Shown piece by piece: positions 17,340 through 28,652 of a stretch of DNA of 38,869 nucleotides. The first letter of the stretch is position 1. Each line of letters begins with the position of its first letter. The stretch spans positions 1 through 38,869 of the forward strand of contig REDW01000099.1 in NCBI GenBank assembly GCA_007693325.1, given 5' to 3'. The DNA is from Spirochaetaceae bacterium (lineage in GTDB: Bacteria; Spirochaetota; Spirochaetia; DSM-27196; PWMO01). A program made the position numbers and the translations under genes. Below the pieces are notes generated by a model. The model was not told where the DNA came from and ran no database searches. It worked only from the letters and a program-made list of their open reading frames with translations.

Positions 17340-17836
17340 GGAAACACTCCCAGGAGCCGTTGCTCAATTGCGCTTATCGATTTCAGGGTCTGCTCCACGC
17401 TGACGCCCTGGCGGTCGAGGTTATGGATGTAGAGCGCGTTACGTTGCGGGTCTACATCCAGCACCAGCGTCCCTGGGGTAAGCGTGATAGTCACCGAGAG
17501 CAGCAGCAGGCCCAGCCGGTCGCCGATCTGGTAGTTGTAGCGCAGAACGCGCGAGCACACAGCTACTGAAGGTCGAACGGTCAGCGACGCGAGCCTGATG
17601 CTCGCCAGCGCCAGCGCCGGCAGGATATAGACGAGGAATGCACTGAGCCTGAACAGCCGCCGAACGGCGCTCAACGAGACAAACTCGATGTGCAGCGACG
17701 GGAAAACGATCATTGTGAACAGTATGATCAGGGCGCCGACCGCAGCAACGACGAGCTCGGTCGAGGCCGCAAGCACCAGCCAGGCGGTTGTCAGCAATAG
17801 AAAGACAACGATATTGCGCAGGGGAACTCTTTTCAC
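17336..17836 (-). CDS. mrpE: Na+/H+ antiporter subunit E (MrpE)
   Basis: This 166-residue MrpE/PhaE family membrane subunit has two N-terminal hydrophobic helices, then a cytoplasmic domain with TPGTLVLDVDPQRNALYIHNLD, typical of the family. The GTG start at 17836 comes four bases after the fkbM stop codon, with GGAG at the right distance. It is the first antiporter gene of the operon. In Mrp operons that begin with A, subunit E follows D; here E-F-G come first, as in mbh clusters. Confidence 0.85.
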   Translation of the reverse strand: MKRVPLRNIVVFLLLTTAWLVLAASTELVVAAVGALIILFTMIVFPSLHIEFVSLSAVRRLFRLSAFLVYILPALALASIRLASLTVRPSVAVCSRVLRYNYQIGDRLGLLLLSVTITLTPGTLVLDVDPQRNALYIHNLDRQGVSVEQTLKSISAIEQRLLGVFP

Positions 17837-17840
17837 GTAT

Positions 17841-18581
17841 TCACTCCGGCTGCCCGGATCGGAACAGGCGGCTGAAGACGCGGCACAACGTGCAGTAGAC
17901 TGCCGAAACCGCGCGCCGCCAGGTCCGATTCAGCGTGAGGTCGTCACTTCGACAGTACCAGTGATTTACCACGGTAATCCAGAAGCGTGTGTAGCCGTGC
18001 TGCGCGAGATAATCGCGTACCGAAGGGTCGCGGCACAACGAGTTATCCTCGATAATCAGCACGCGCGGCTGCCAGCGTTCAAGTGTGAGCCCCTGCAGCA
18101 CAGCCAATTCATTTCCCTCTACATCGATTGTGATTACGTCGACCGCATCGGCGGCGTGCTGCTGCAGGATGGAATCCAGCGTCCGGGTGGCAACGGTGAT
18201 CGACTCGATGGAACCGCGGTGCTCATCGATGCGAGAGCGCACGCGGTTGTGGTTGTTGAGCGTGGACAGCGTGTCACCGCCGGTGGCGATCAGAAACTCG
18301 GCACTTCCGTCGCTGGAATCGGCGGCCGCTTCAACTACGCTGCACGAACGCACGGCCCGGATCTGTGCCGCCAGGTACGGCACCGGCTCGACAACAATGC
18401 AGCGTCGGCCGAGCAGCTCAAACAGGTAGCTGGTGCTGCCGCTGATGCCGTTGTGTCCACCGACCTCGACACAGATCCCACTGCTCTCGCCAAGCATCCG
18501 CAGCGCGGCACGGTCCTCGCCGAACTGTGAGTAACCGGACCGCTTTGGATCACCGCGACGCGAGCTGTCAACCTGACTCAT
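17841..18581 (-). CDS. FkbM family S-adenosylmethionine-dependent methyltransferase
   Basis: This 246-residue FkbM-type methyltransferase has SQFGEDRA at the start of the domain, a glycine-rich SAM motif VEVGGHNGISGSTSYLFE (about residues 38-55), an acidic strand end in VVEPVP, and the ITIDVEGNELAVLQGL motif near residue 150. Family members methylate hydroxyl groups of polyketides, sugars or lipids; the substrate here is unknown. It is the first gene of the antiporter operon, four bases ahead of mrpE. The ATG at 18581 coincides with the predicted +1 of its own promoter, so translation would be leaderless. A methyltransferase heading an mrp operon is unusual and may be chance. Confidence 0.8.
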   Translation of the reverse strand: MSQVDSSRRGDPKRSGYSQFGEDRAALRMLGESSGICVEVGGHNGISGSTSYLFELLGRRCIVVEPVPYLAAQIRAVRSCSVVEAAADSSDGSAEFLIATGGDTLSTLNNHNRVRSRIDEHRGSIESITVATRTLDSILQQHAADAVDVITIDVEGNELAVLQGLTLERWQPRVLIIEDNSLCRDPSVRDYLAQHGYTRFWITVVNHWYCRSDDLTLNRTWRRAVSAVYCTLCRVFSRLFRSGQPE

Positions 18582-18587
18582 TCGGGA

Positions 18588-18617
18588 ATACTACCAACGC
18601 CGCAGCGGTTAGTGCAA
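18588..18617 (-). promoter_or_regulatory. Promoter of the fkbM-mrp operon (leaderless)
   Basis: Minus strand: TTGCAC (18612-18617), 18 bases, TAGTAT (18588-18593). Counting seven bases from the -10 box puts +1 at 18581, the A of the fkbM ATG. No Shine-Dalgarno is present. Confidence 0.55.
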
Positions 18618-18645
18618 CCGTTTGCTGCGTGTGTTACGATCGTTC

Positions 18646-18674
18646 TTGACCCGACCCGCTCTGCGCCCTATCAT
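18646..18674 (+). promoter_or_regulatory. Promoter of lrgAB (leaderless)
   Basis: TTGACC (18646-18651), 17 bases, TATCAT (18669-18674). The predicted +1 is 18681, exactly the A of the lrgA ATG. It is divergent from the fkbM promoter; the two -35 boxes are about 30 bases apart. Confidence 0.6.
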
Positions 18675-18680
18675 GGCGCC

Positions 18681-19049
18681 ATGTTGGGCGGATTGGCAGT
18701 TCTGCTGCTGTTTCTTCTGATTGGCGAAGCCGTTGCGGCACTTGGTGTTGGTCTGCCTGGCAACGTAGTCGGGATGCTGTTGCTGACGGCCGCGCTGGCG
18801 CTCGGTATTGTGCGCGTGGAGTGGGTGCGGCGGTCGTGTGATGTCCTGCTGGATAACCTGGCATTCCTGTTTGTGCCGCCCGGCGTTGGTGTGATGCTGC
18901 ATTTTGACCTCATCGGCCGCAGTTGGCCTGCAATCGCAGTGGCCGTGGTGGTCAGTACCGTTGCCGTCCTGGTGGTTACCGGTGTTGGCTCGCAGTGGCT
19001 ATTCCGTCACAAAGGGCGGTTCCTCGGGTCCGCGGAGCGCCGGCGGTGA
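18681..19049 (+). CDS. lrgA: CidA/LrgA family holin-like protein
   Basis: This 122-residue protein has four hydrophobic segments and the family motif LPGNVVGMLLL near residue 25. LrgA/CidA proteins are small membrane proteins that work with LrgB/CidB; they were first linked to murein hydrolase release and more recently to export of pyruvate and other organic acids. I prefer the ATG at 18681 because it starts the first helix and matches the predicted transcription start; an upstream in-frame ATG at 18612 would precede the promoter. The stop overlaps the lrgB start by GTGA. Confidence 0.8.
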   Translation: MLGGLAVLLLFLLIGEAVAALGVGLPGNVVGMLLLTAALALGIVRVEWVRRSCDVLLDNLAFLFVPPGVGVMLHFDLIGRSWPAIAVAVVVSTVAVLVVTGVGSQWLFRHKGRFLGSAERRR

Positions 19050-19738
19050 GCGAGATATCACCGGCTCTGTTCTGGGTAACGCTATCGCTGCTCACGTACA
19101 TGGCGGCGCGCGCGTTCTACGCGCGGATTCGCTTTGCGCTGTTTCATCCGATTCTGGTCACAATGGCTCTGATTATTGCTCTACTGCATGTTGGTGGGAT
19201 CGATTACGATGAATACATGAGCGGCGGCCGTGTGATAACGTTCTTTCTGGGACCGTCAGTGGTGGCATTGGGGTTGCCGCTCTACCTGCGGTTGCAGGAG
19301 CTGAAACGGTCCGCGCCGGCGATGCTGACCGCGGTCCTGTTTGCAAGCGCAGTCGGGATAGTATCGGTGGTGGTCCCGGCATTGATGGCGGGGGCGCCGC
19401 AGATGGTGGTGCGTTCTCTGGCTCCCAAGAGTGTCACCACGCCGATCGCGATTGTGGTCTCAGAATCGATAGGTGGTGATGCGTCGCTGACCGCTGCGGT
19501 GGTGGTGGTGACCGGAATCCTGGGTGCCGTTATCGGTCCGCTTGTGCTGCGTCTGGTGGGCGTAGTGCATCCGGTATCGTTTGGACTGGCGATGGGGGCT
19601 GCCGCGCACGGGATCGGCACCGCACGTGCGCTCGAGGAAGGCGAACTGCAGGGAGCTGCAGCGGGACTCGGTATCTGTATCTGCGGCGTCATGACCGCTG
19701 TGCTGACGCCGCCGATAGTCGGGCTGCTTTTGGGCTGA
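19046..19738 (+). CDS. lrgB: LrgB/CidB family membrane protein
   Basis: This 230-residue hydrophobic protein of the LrgB family is the partner of LrgA. Recognisable family stretches are SVTTPIAIVVSESIGG and AMGAAAHGIGTARALEE, both strongly conserved. I chose the GTG at 19046, which overlaps the lrgA stop by four bases; the longer open frame from 18923 is lrgA read in another frame. Together LrgAB probably act in wall turnover or organic-acid overflow transport. Confidence 0.85.
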   Translation: MSEISPALFWVTLSLLTYMAARAFYARIRFALFHPILVTMALIIALLHVGGIDYDEYMSGGRVITFFLGPSVVALGLPLYLRLQELKRSAPAMLTAVLFASAVGIVSVVVPALMAGAPQMVVRSLAPKSVTTPIAIVVSESIGGDASLTAAVVVVTGILGAVIGPLVLRLVGVVHPVSFGLAMGAAAHGIGTARALEEGELQGAAAGLGICICGVMTAVLTPPIVGLLLG

Positions 19739-19757
19739 ACATGGTTTGGTACCGCTA

Positions 19758-23745
<3,988 letters not shown>

Positions 23746-23750
23746 GCTGA

Positions 23751-23780
23751 AGTATAGGCACGCATCTTCCACACGGTCAA
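23751..23780 (-). promoter_or_regulatory. Promoter of the PPDK_N-like gene (leaderless)
   Basis: Minus strand: TTGACC (23775-23780), 18 bases, TATACT (23751-23756). The predicted +1 is within one base of the ATG at 23745. Its upstream edge abuts the palindrome at 23784-23806. Confidence 0.55.
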
Positions 23781-23783
23781 TCG

Positions 23784-23806
23784 CAGCTGTTATGATACAA
23801 CAGCTG
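23784..23806. promoter_or_regulatory. Operator-like palindrome between divergent genes
   Basis: Perfect 8-bp inverted repeat CAGCTGTT (23784-23791) and AACAGCTG (23799-23806) with a 7-base spacer. It covers a TATGAT -10 box (23791-23796) for the rightward gene and sits just upstream of the leftward -35 box. A bound dimer could control both. Confidence 0.5.
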
Positions 23807-23808
23807 GG

Positions 23809-24186
23809 GTGAATCTGATGCTATTGCGCGCGCTTGACCTGTTCTTTGTTGTGTTTCACACCGTACTGATTGTGTTCAGCCTGTTCGGCTGGATTGTGCC
23901 GCGGTTACGCCGTGCCAACCTGGTTGTGCTGTTGCTGATAGCGGCCTCGTGGTTGGGCCTGGGGATGTTCTACGGACTCGGATTCTGTCCTCTCACCGAG
24001 TGGCACTGGCGGGTCCTGCGCGCGCTGGGACAGCATGATCTGCCGCGCAGCTACACGCAGTACCTGCTGCAGCGTCTGCTGGGTATCTCGGTCACCTCCA
24101 CCGCAGTTGACTGGCTGACCGTGCTGAGTGCTTCCGCTGCGTTGATCATCTCGCTGGCACTGAACATCCGCGACCGGCGCGCTTAG
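23809..24186 (+). CDS. DUF2784-like small membrane protein
   Basis: This 125-residue protein has four hydrophobic segments and a FCPLTEWHW motif after the second, resembling the ICPLTPLE motif of DUF2784 proteins. Function unknown. The likely start is GTG 23809, about six bases after the predicted +1 of a TATGAT box; ATG 23818 is an alternative three codons in. No ribosome site is clear. It ends 65 bases ahead of the glycogen synthase gene, which has its own promoter, and runs divergently from the PPDK_N-like gene. Confidence 0.6.
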   Translation: MNLMLLRALDLFFVVFHTVLIVFSLFGWIVPRLRRANLVVLLLIAASWLGLGMFYGLGFCPLTEWHWRVLRALGQHDLPRSYTQYLLQRLLGISVTSTAVDWLTVLSASAALIISLALNIRDRRA

Positions 24187-24187
24187 C

Positions 24188-24216
24188 TTGCTCTGCGGCC
24201 CGGTTTGGACTACGAT
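24188..24216 (+). promoter_or_regulatory. Promoter of glgA
   Basis: TTGCTC (24188-24193), 17 bases, TACGAT (24211-24216), predicted +1 near 24223. AGGAG (24238-24242) and the ATG at 24252 follow. The -35 hexamer overlaps the end of the preceding gene region and equals that of hisJ. Confidence 0.45.
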
Positions 24217-24251
24217 AGCGACATCCCGCAGCCCGGCAGGAGAGCACGCGC

Positions 24252-25481
24252 ATGCCGATCAGCAAAGTTGCCCTTTTCTCCAATGAGTACCCGCCGAATG
24301 TCTACGGCGGAGCCGGTGTGCACGTCGAGTATCTGAGTAAGGCGCTGGCCGAGCGCGTAGCCGTTGAGGTACGCTGCTTTGGTGAGCAGGACGAGGTTTG
24401 CGGCAACCTGCGGATCAAGGGGTATCAGCCGTGGCCCGACATGAAGCAGAACACCGATCCACGGTTTGCCTCCGCGATGGGTGCGTTCTCTCAGAGCCTG
24501 GCCATGGCTAAGGACAACCTGGACGCCGATGTGGTCCACTGTCACACCTGGTACACGCAGATGGGCGGCCTGCTGGCTGCCAAGCTGTGGAATATCCCGT
24601 TTGTACTGACAACGCATTCGCTGGAGCCGCTTCGGCCGTGGAAGGCCGAGCAACTTGGAACCGCCTACCAGTTAAGCAGTTGGATGGAGCGTACCGCCAT
24701 TGAGAGCGCCGATGCGGTCATCGCTGTTTCCAGGGAAACCCGTAACGATGTCTTTCGGCTGTTTGGTGCCGCCGAGGCCCGCACACACGTCATTCACAAC
24801 GGTATTGATCTCGACGAATACCGGCCTACTGACAAGACCGATGTCCTGCAACGCTACGGGGTTGATCTTTCGCGGCCCTACGTACTGTTTGTCGGCCGCA
24901 TCACGCGGCAGAAAGGGATTGTTCATCTGGTAAACGCTATTCCGTACATCGATCGCAACGTGCAGGTGGTGCTGCTGGCCGGCGCTCCCGATACCGATCG
25001 GATTGCCGCCGAGATGAACCAGAGCGTAGCCGCCGCGCGCAAGGTGCGTGACGGAATCATCTGGATCGATGAGATGCTGCCTCGCGATCAGACCATCCAG
25101 TTCTACTCGCACGCCGCGGTGTTCTGTTGCCCGTCGGTGTACGAGCCGTTCGGCATTATCAATCTCGAGGCCATGGCGTGCCGGACTGCGGTAGTGGCGT
25201 CGGCTATCGGCGGAATCCCCGAAGTGGTGGTTGGCGATGAAACCGGAGTGCTGGTAGAGCTGGCTCTGGAGCCCGGTACGTTCTCGCCGCGCGATCCGGC
25301 GCAGTTCTCGCGCCAGTTGGCCGGCGCCATAAACCGGGTAGCTTCTGACCCCAGCCTGGCGCAGCGGATGGGCGCGGCCGGGCGTGTTCGCGCGGAACAG
25401 CACTTCAGTTGGCGTGCAATCGCTGCCAAGACGCTGGAGCTTTACAACGCACTGCTGGAGCGCAGAAGGGGAGATGCCTGA
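24252..25481 (+). CDS. glgA: GT4-family glycogen synthase (or maltose-1-phosphate synthase)
   Basis: This 409-residue GT-B glycosyltransferase of family GT4 is of the type annotated as actinobacterial glycogen synthase. The N-terminal glycine-rich FSNEYPPNVYGGAGVHVEYL loop binds the donor. The C-terminal half has VLFVGRITRQKGI and the EX7E-type motif CCPSVYEPFGIINLEAMA. It uses ADP-glucose (or UDP-glucose) to build alpha-1,4-glucan. Some relatives (GlgM) instead make maltose-1-phosphate, and no neighbour settles which applies here; glgC and glgE are not in the window. The ATG has AGGAG nine bases upstream. The gene ends nine bases from the convergent phoR. Confidence 0.85.
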   Translation: MPISKVALFSNEYPPNVYGGAGVHVEYLSKALAERVAVEVRCFGEQDEVCGNLRIKGYQPWPDMKQNTDPRFASAMGAFSQSLAMAKDNLDADVVHCHTWYTQMGGLLAAKLWNIPFVLTTHSLEPLRPWKAEQLGTAYQLSSWMERTAIESADAVIAVSRETRNDVFRLFGAAEARTHVIHNGIDLDEYRPTDKTDVLQRYGVDLSRPYVLFVGRITRQKGIVHLVNAIPYIDRNVQVVLLAGAPDTDRIAAEMNQSVAAARKVRDGIIWIDEMLPRDQTIQFYSHAAVFCCPSVYEPFGIINLEAMACRTAVVASAIGGIPEVVVGDETGVLVELALEPGTFSPRDPAQFSRQLAGAINRVASDPSLAQRMGAAGRVRAEQHFSWRAIAAKTLELYNALLERRRGDA

Positions 25482-25490
25482 GACGCCGGT

Positions 25491-27266
25491 TCAGTTTTGC
25501 GGCAGCTTGAGCGTGAATGTACTGCCACGGCCCTCTACGCTGTCCACGCTGACCTCGCCGCGGTGCGCCAGGGCGATGTGCTTCACAATTGCCAGCCCCA
25601 GCCCGGTGCCTCCCATGTCGCGGCTGCGGGCGCGGTCTACACGATAGAATCGCTCAAACACGCGTGCCAGCTCTCTGCGTGGAATTCCGCTGCCGTGATC
25701 GGTAACGCTTATTTGCAGCAGCTCGGCTGTGTTGTTAACAGTTACTTCAACGTCGCTTCCCTGCGGGCTGTACTTGACGGCGTTGTTTATCAGGTTAACC
25801 AGGGCCTGCTCCAGCAGCGCGGCGTTGACGCGAACCGTTTCCGCGCCGGCGCACGTATGCTGAACCTGGATTGACTTGCGCTCGGCGTCGTGTTCGCACG
25901 CCTGTACCGCCTTTTCTACTATCGCGTCGATCTGACACCACTCGAGCGGAACTTCCGCGTCGTAGGACTCCAGCCGACTCAGACTGAGTAGATCCTCGAT
26001 GATCAGGTTGAGACGCGTGGAGTGCGAGTGGATAATCTCCACAAACCGCTCGGCGGCCTGCGGATCGTGCAGCGCTCCATCGCGCAGCGTTTCCACAAAA
26101 CCCAGAATCGAGGTGATCGGCGTACGCAGCTCGTGCGATACGTTGGCAACAAAATCACGCCGGATGCTCTCGAGCTGCTTCATCTTGGTTGTGTCGTTGA
26201 GCACCAGCAGTACCCCGGGGCTATTCTCATTGTGCAACGTTGTTGCGTGAACGCTGACGTGTGTCATGCCGTTGTTGTATATGACGATGCCGGCTTCCTG
26301 CCGAGTCCCGGACTGCAGAGTCTGCTCGGCAATCTGGTCAATCTCTGCGTTGCGCAGCGCTTCGATGATCGATCTGCCTTTCACGTTGCGGTAGTCGATG
26401 CGGAAGAGCTCTCCGGCTGCTCGATTGATCGCGGTTATGCGGCGCCGCTGGTCAACCACCACAACCCCTTCAACCATAGCGCTGAGGATTGCTTCCAGTT
26501 CGTTTCGCTGTGCGGTTATGCTGCCGATGGTGTCGGATAGCTGGTCAGCCATGCTGTTGAGCGTATCGGCAATTGCGCTGATCTCCTGCGGCGCCCGCAA
26601 CTGGATCCGATATGCGAGATCTCCCGCTGCGTAGCGCAGGGCGCCCTGTTGGATGCTCAGCAGCGGACGGTGAATCCGCTTGACGATGATCAGCGTTAGC
26701 CCGGCAGTTGCTGCCAGTATCAGTAGCGCCGACAGGATAATGGCTGAAAACGCCTCGTTGGTGCGCTGGTCAATGGCCGAGACCGAACCCGCCACCCGTA
26801 CAACGCCGCTCTGATGGCCGGCGCTGTCGTAAACGGCAACGGCAACGTAGATACTCTTCTCGCCGGTGCTGCCGCTGACCCGTCTATCGGTCCCCGCTCC
26901 CTGAGCCATCGCAGCGACTATTTCGGGCCGTCCGGCATGATTCTCCGCGTGTTGCGCGTCAATGTGGCTATCAGCCAGCACCGTGCCCGCGCTATCGACC
27001 AGTGTTACGCGCAGCGGAAGATTGTGAACAAACTCCGCCAACACGTGCTCGGCTGCCGGCGCATCGGAATCCGCCGGCAGCGGATCAAACGGCTGTGATC
27101 CCAGAGCGTTGGCGATCAGCGCGGCGCTGTTATGCAGCTCGGTCTCTTTCTCGGCGTAGAAGGCGGTGCGAAAGACCCGCGTTGCAGCATATGTGAGCGA
27201 GCCCACCACCAGCAAAATCGCTATCAGGTAGACCGGATAGATCTGGTACAGCAGCGAGCGGCGCAT
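25491..27266 (-). CDS. phoR: Phosphate-type sensor histidine kinase PhoR
   Basis: This is a 591-residue membrane histidine kinase. Order: TM1 (residues 9-30), an extracytoplasmic sensor of about 130 residues, TM2 (about 175-198), HAMP, a PAS domain (NELEAILSAMVEGVVVVD onwards), HisKA with FVANVSHELRTPITS near residue 375, and HATPase_c with NLINNAVKYS, DHGSGIP and GGTGLGLAI. The extracytoplasmic part is larger than in E. coli PhoR and resembles Gram-positive or spirochaete-type PhoR. It follows phoB by five bases and is last in the phoU-phoB-phoR set, so it should control the phosphate-starvation response through PhoB. Confidence 0.82.
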   Translation of the reverse strand: MRRSLLYQIYPVYLIAILLVVGSLTYAATRVFRTAFYAEKETELHNSAALIANALGSQPFDPLPADSDAPAAEHVLAEFVHNLPLRVTLVDSAGTVLADSHIDAQHAENHAGRPEIVAAMAQGAGTDRRVSGSTGEKSIYVAVAVYDSAGHQSGVVRVAGSVSAIDQRTNEAFSAIILSALLILAATAGLTLIIVKRIHRPLLSIQQGALRYAAGDLAYRIQLRAPQEISAIADTLNSMADQLSDTIGSITAQRNELEAILSAMVEGVVVVDQRRRITAINRAAGELFRIDYRNVKGRSIIEALRNAEIDQIAEQTLQSGTRQEAGIVIYNNGMTHVSVHATTLHNENSPGVLLVLNDTTKMKQLESIRRDFVANVSHELRTPITSILGFVETLRDGALHDPQAAERFVEIIHSHSTRLNLIIEDLLSLSRLESYDAEVPLEWCQIDAIVEKAVQACEHDAERKSIQVQHTCAGAETVRVNAALLEQALVNLINNAVKYSPQGSDVEVTVNNTAELLQISVTDHGSGIPRRELARVFERFYRVDRARSRDMGGTGLGLAIVKHIALAHRGEVSVDSVEGRGSTFTLKLPQN

Positions 27267-27271
27267 CGGGA

Positions 27272-27967
27272 TTACTCTTCGCGCAGCCGGTAACCGACGC
27301 CGCGCACGGTCTCAATGCACGTACCGTAGTCAGCCAGCTTTCTGCGCAAACCCAGGATCTGCACGTCCACCGAGCGTTCGGTTACCGGATAGTCTTCGCC
27401 GCGGATAGCGTCAATGATCCGGGTACGCGAGAATACCCAGCCCGGGCTGCGCGCCAGGAACTCGAGTATGGCAAACTCGGTAGCAGACAGCGCCACCGTG
27501 TTGGTGCCGCAGCGCACTTCGTGGCGCGCGGTGTCAATTGTGATCCCGTGCAGTTTGAGCAGAACTGCCGTGTTGTGCGGCGAGTCTTCACCTGCGCTGC
27601 GCCGGAGCGACGTGCGCAGCCGCGCCAGCAGCACCGCGGGGCTGAACGGTTTGGTGATATAGTCATCGGCGCCGACCTCCAGACCAGAGACGATGTCGCT
27701 GTCTTCGGTCCGCGCAGTCAGCATCAATACCGGTATCTGGCTGTAGCGGCTGTTCTGCCTGATTCTTCGGCACACTTCAACGCCGTCGATGTCCGGCAAC
27801 AGGAGATCCAGAATAACCGCATCCGGTGGATTGCCGCGGATGACCTCCAGCGCCTTTTGTCCGGATTGGACGGTATCGACCTCGTAGCCCTCCTTGCGAA
27901 GGTTGTACGCTATCAGCTCCAGGATATCGTGTTCGTCGTCAACAACCAGGATTCTGGCCTGCGCCAT
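27272..27967 (-). CDS. phoB: Phosphate regulon response regulator PhoB
   Basis: This 231-residue OmpR/PhoB-type response regulator has receiver residues Asp10-Asp11, phospho-acceptor Asp54 in VILDLLLPD, and Lys in DDYITKPFSP. The C-terminal winged helix has the usual SATEFAILEFLARSPG and ERSVDVQILGLRRKL stretches. I chose the ATG at 27967, seven bases after GGGAG; an ATG two codons upstream is too close to that ribosome site, and the longer frame to 28033 overlaps phoU. It sits 13 bases after phoU and five before phoR. Confidence 0.85.
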   Translation of the reverse strand: MAQARILVVDDEHDILELIAYNLRKEGYEVDTVQSGQKALEVIRGNPPDAVILDLLLPDIDGVEVCRRIRQNSRYSQIPVLMLTARTEDSDIVSGLEVGADDYITKPFSPAVLLARLRTSLRRSAGEDSPHNTAVLLKLHGITIDTARHEVRCGTNTVALSATEFAILEFLARSPGWVFSRTRIIDAIRGEDYPVTERSVDVQILGLRRKLADYGTCIETVRGVGYRLREE

Positions 27968-27980
27968 CGGCATTCTCCCG

Positions 27981-28628
27981 TTACTCGTTGAGCTCGATGT
28001 GCTCGGCGCGTACCGCGAACACAATCCACTCACATATATTGGTAACGTGATCCCCCAGCCGCTCCAGGAACCGATTAACCAGCATGAGCTCCATCCCTTT
28101 TTCGATGGTCTGAGGATGTGTCTGCATGATCGCTACAATGAGTGTATACAGCTGCGTATTGAGCGCGTCAATCTTGTCATCGCGGGCGGCAATCTCACGC
28201 GCTGCGCGGTCATCACGCTCAACAAACGCCGTCAGGCTGTCGTGCAGCATCGACACATCGATCTCCGCCATGCGGCGGATGAGCGGCAACGCGTCTACAA
28301 ACAGCACATCGGTGACAACGCGTGCGCGGCGCGCCAGGTGGCGTGCGTGATCACCTGTGCGTTCCAGGCTCGACGCCAGCTTGATGCCCACCAGCAGTTG
28401 GCGCAAATCGGCACCGGCAGGTTGCGCGGTGGCGATAATAGCGGAGCACTGGTCTTCGATAGCTGCCTGCAGCGCGTCGATGCGTTTGTCCTCGCACACC
28501 ACCTGTTCTGCAAGTGCAAAATCCTGCAGCTCGAGCGCGGTCAGGGTTTTTCGCAGCGCGGTATCGACCATGGCGCCCATGCGCAGAATGCTCTGCTGCA
28601 CAGCGTCGATCTGTTCACGGAGCTCCAT
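27981..28628 (-). CDS. phoU: Phosphate signalling protein PhoU
   Basis: This 215-residue all-helical protein has two PhoU repeats, each with an E/DxxxD-type metal motif. It is the usual negative modulator linking the Pst phosphate transporter to PhoR. The pst genes are not nearby in this window, which is less common. The ATG at 28628 has no Shine-Dalgarno; a TTTACT box (28636-28641) would place +1 next to the ATG but has no clear -35. The gene starts 24 bases after fabF ends, so it may be transcribed from the fabF promoter, its own, or both. Confidence 0.85.
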   Translation of the reverse strand: MELREQIDAVQQSILRMGAMVDTALRKTLTALELQDFALAEQVVCEDKRIDALQAAIEDQCSAIIATAQPAGADLRQLLVGIKLASSLERTGDHARHLARRARVVTDVLFVDALPLIRRMAEIDVSMLHDSLTAFVERDDRAAREIAARDDKIDALNTQLYTLIVAIMQTHPQTIEKGMELMLVNRFLERLGDHVTNICEWIVFAVRAEHIELNE

Positions 28629-28652
28629 TAGCGCAAGTAAACGAGATGCGTG

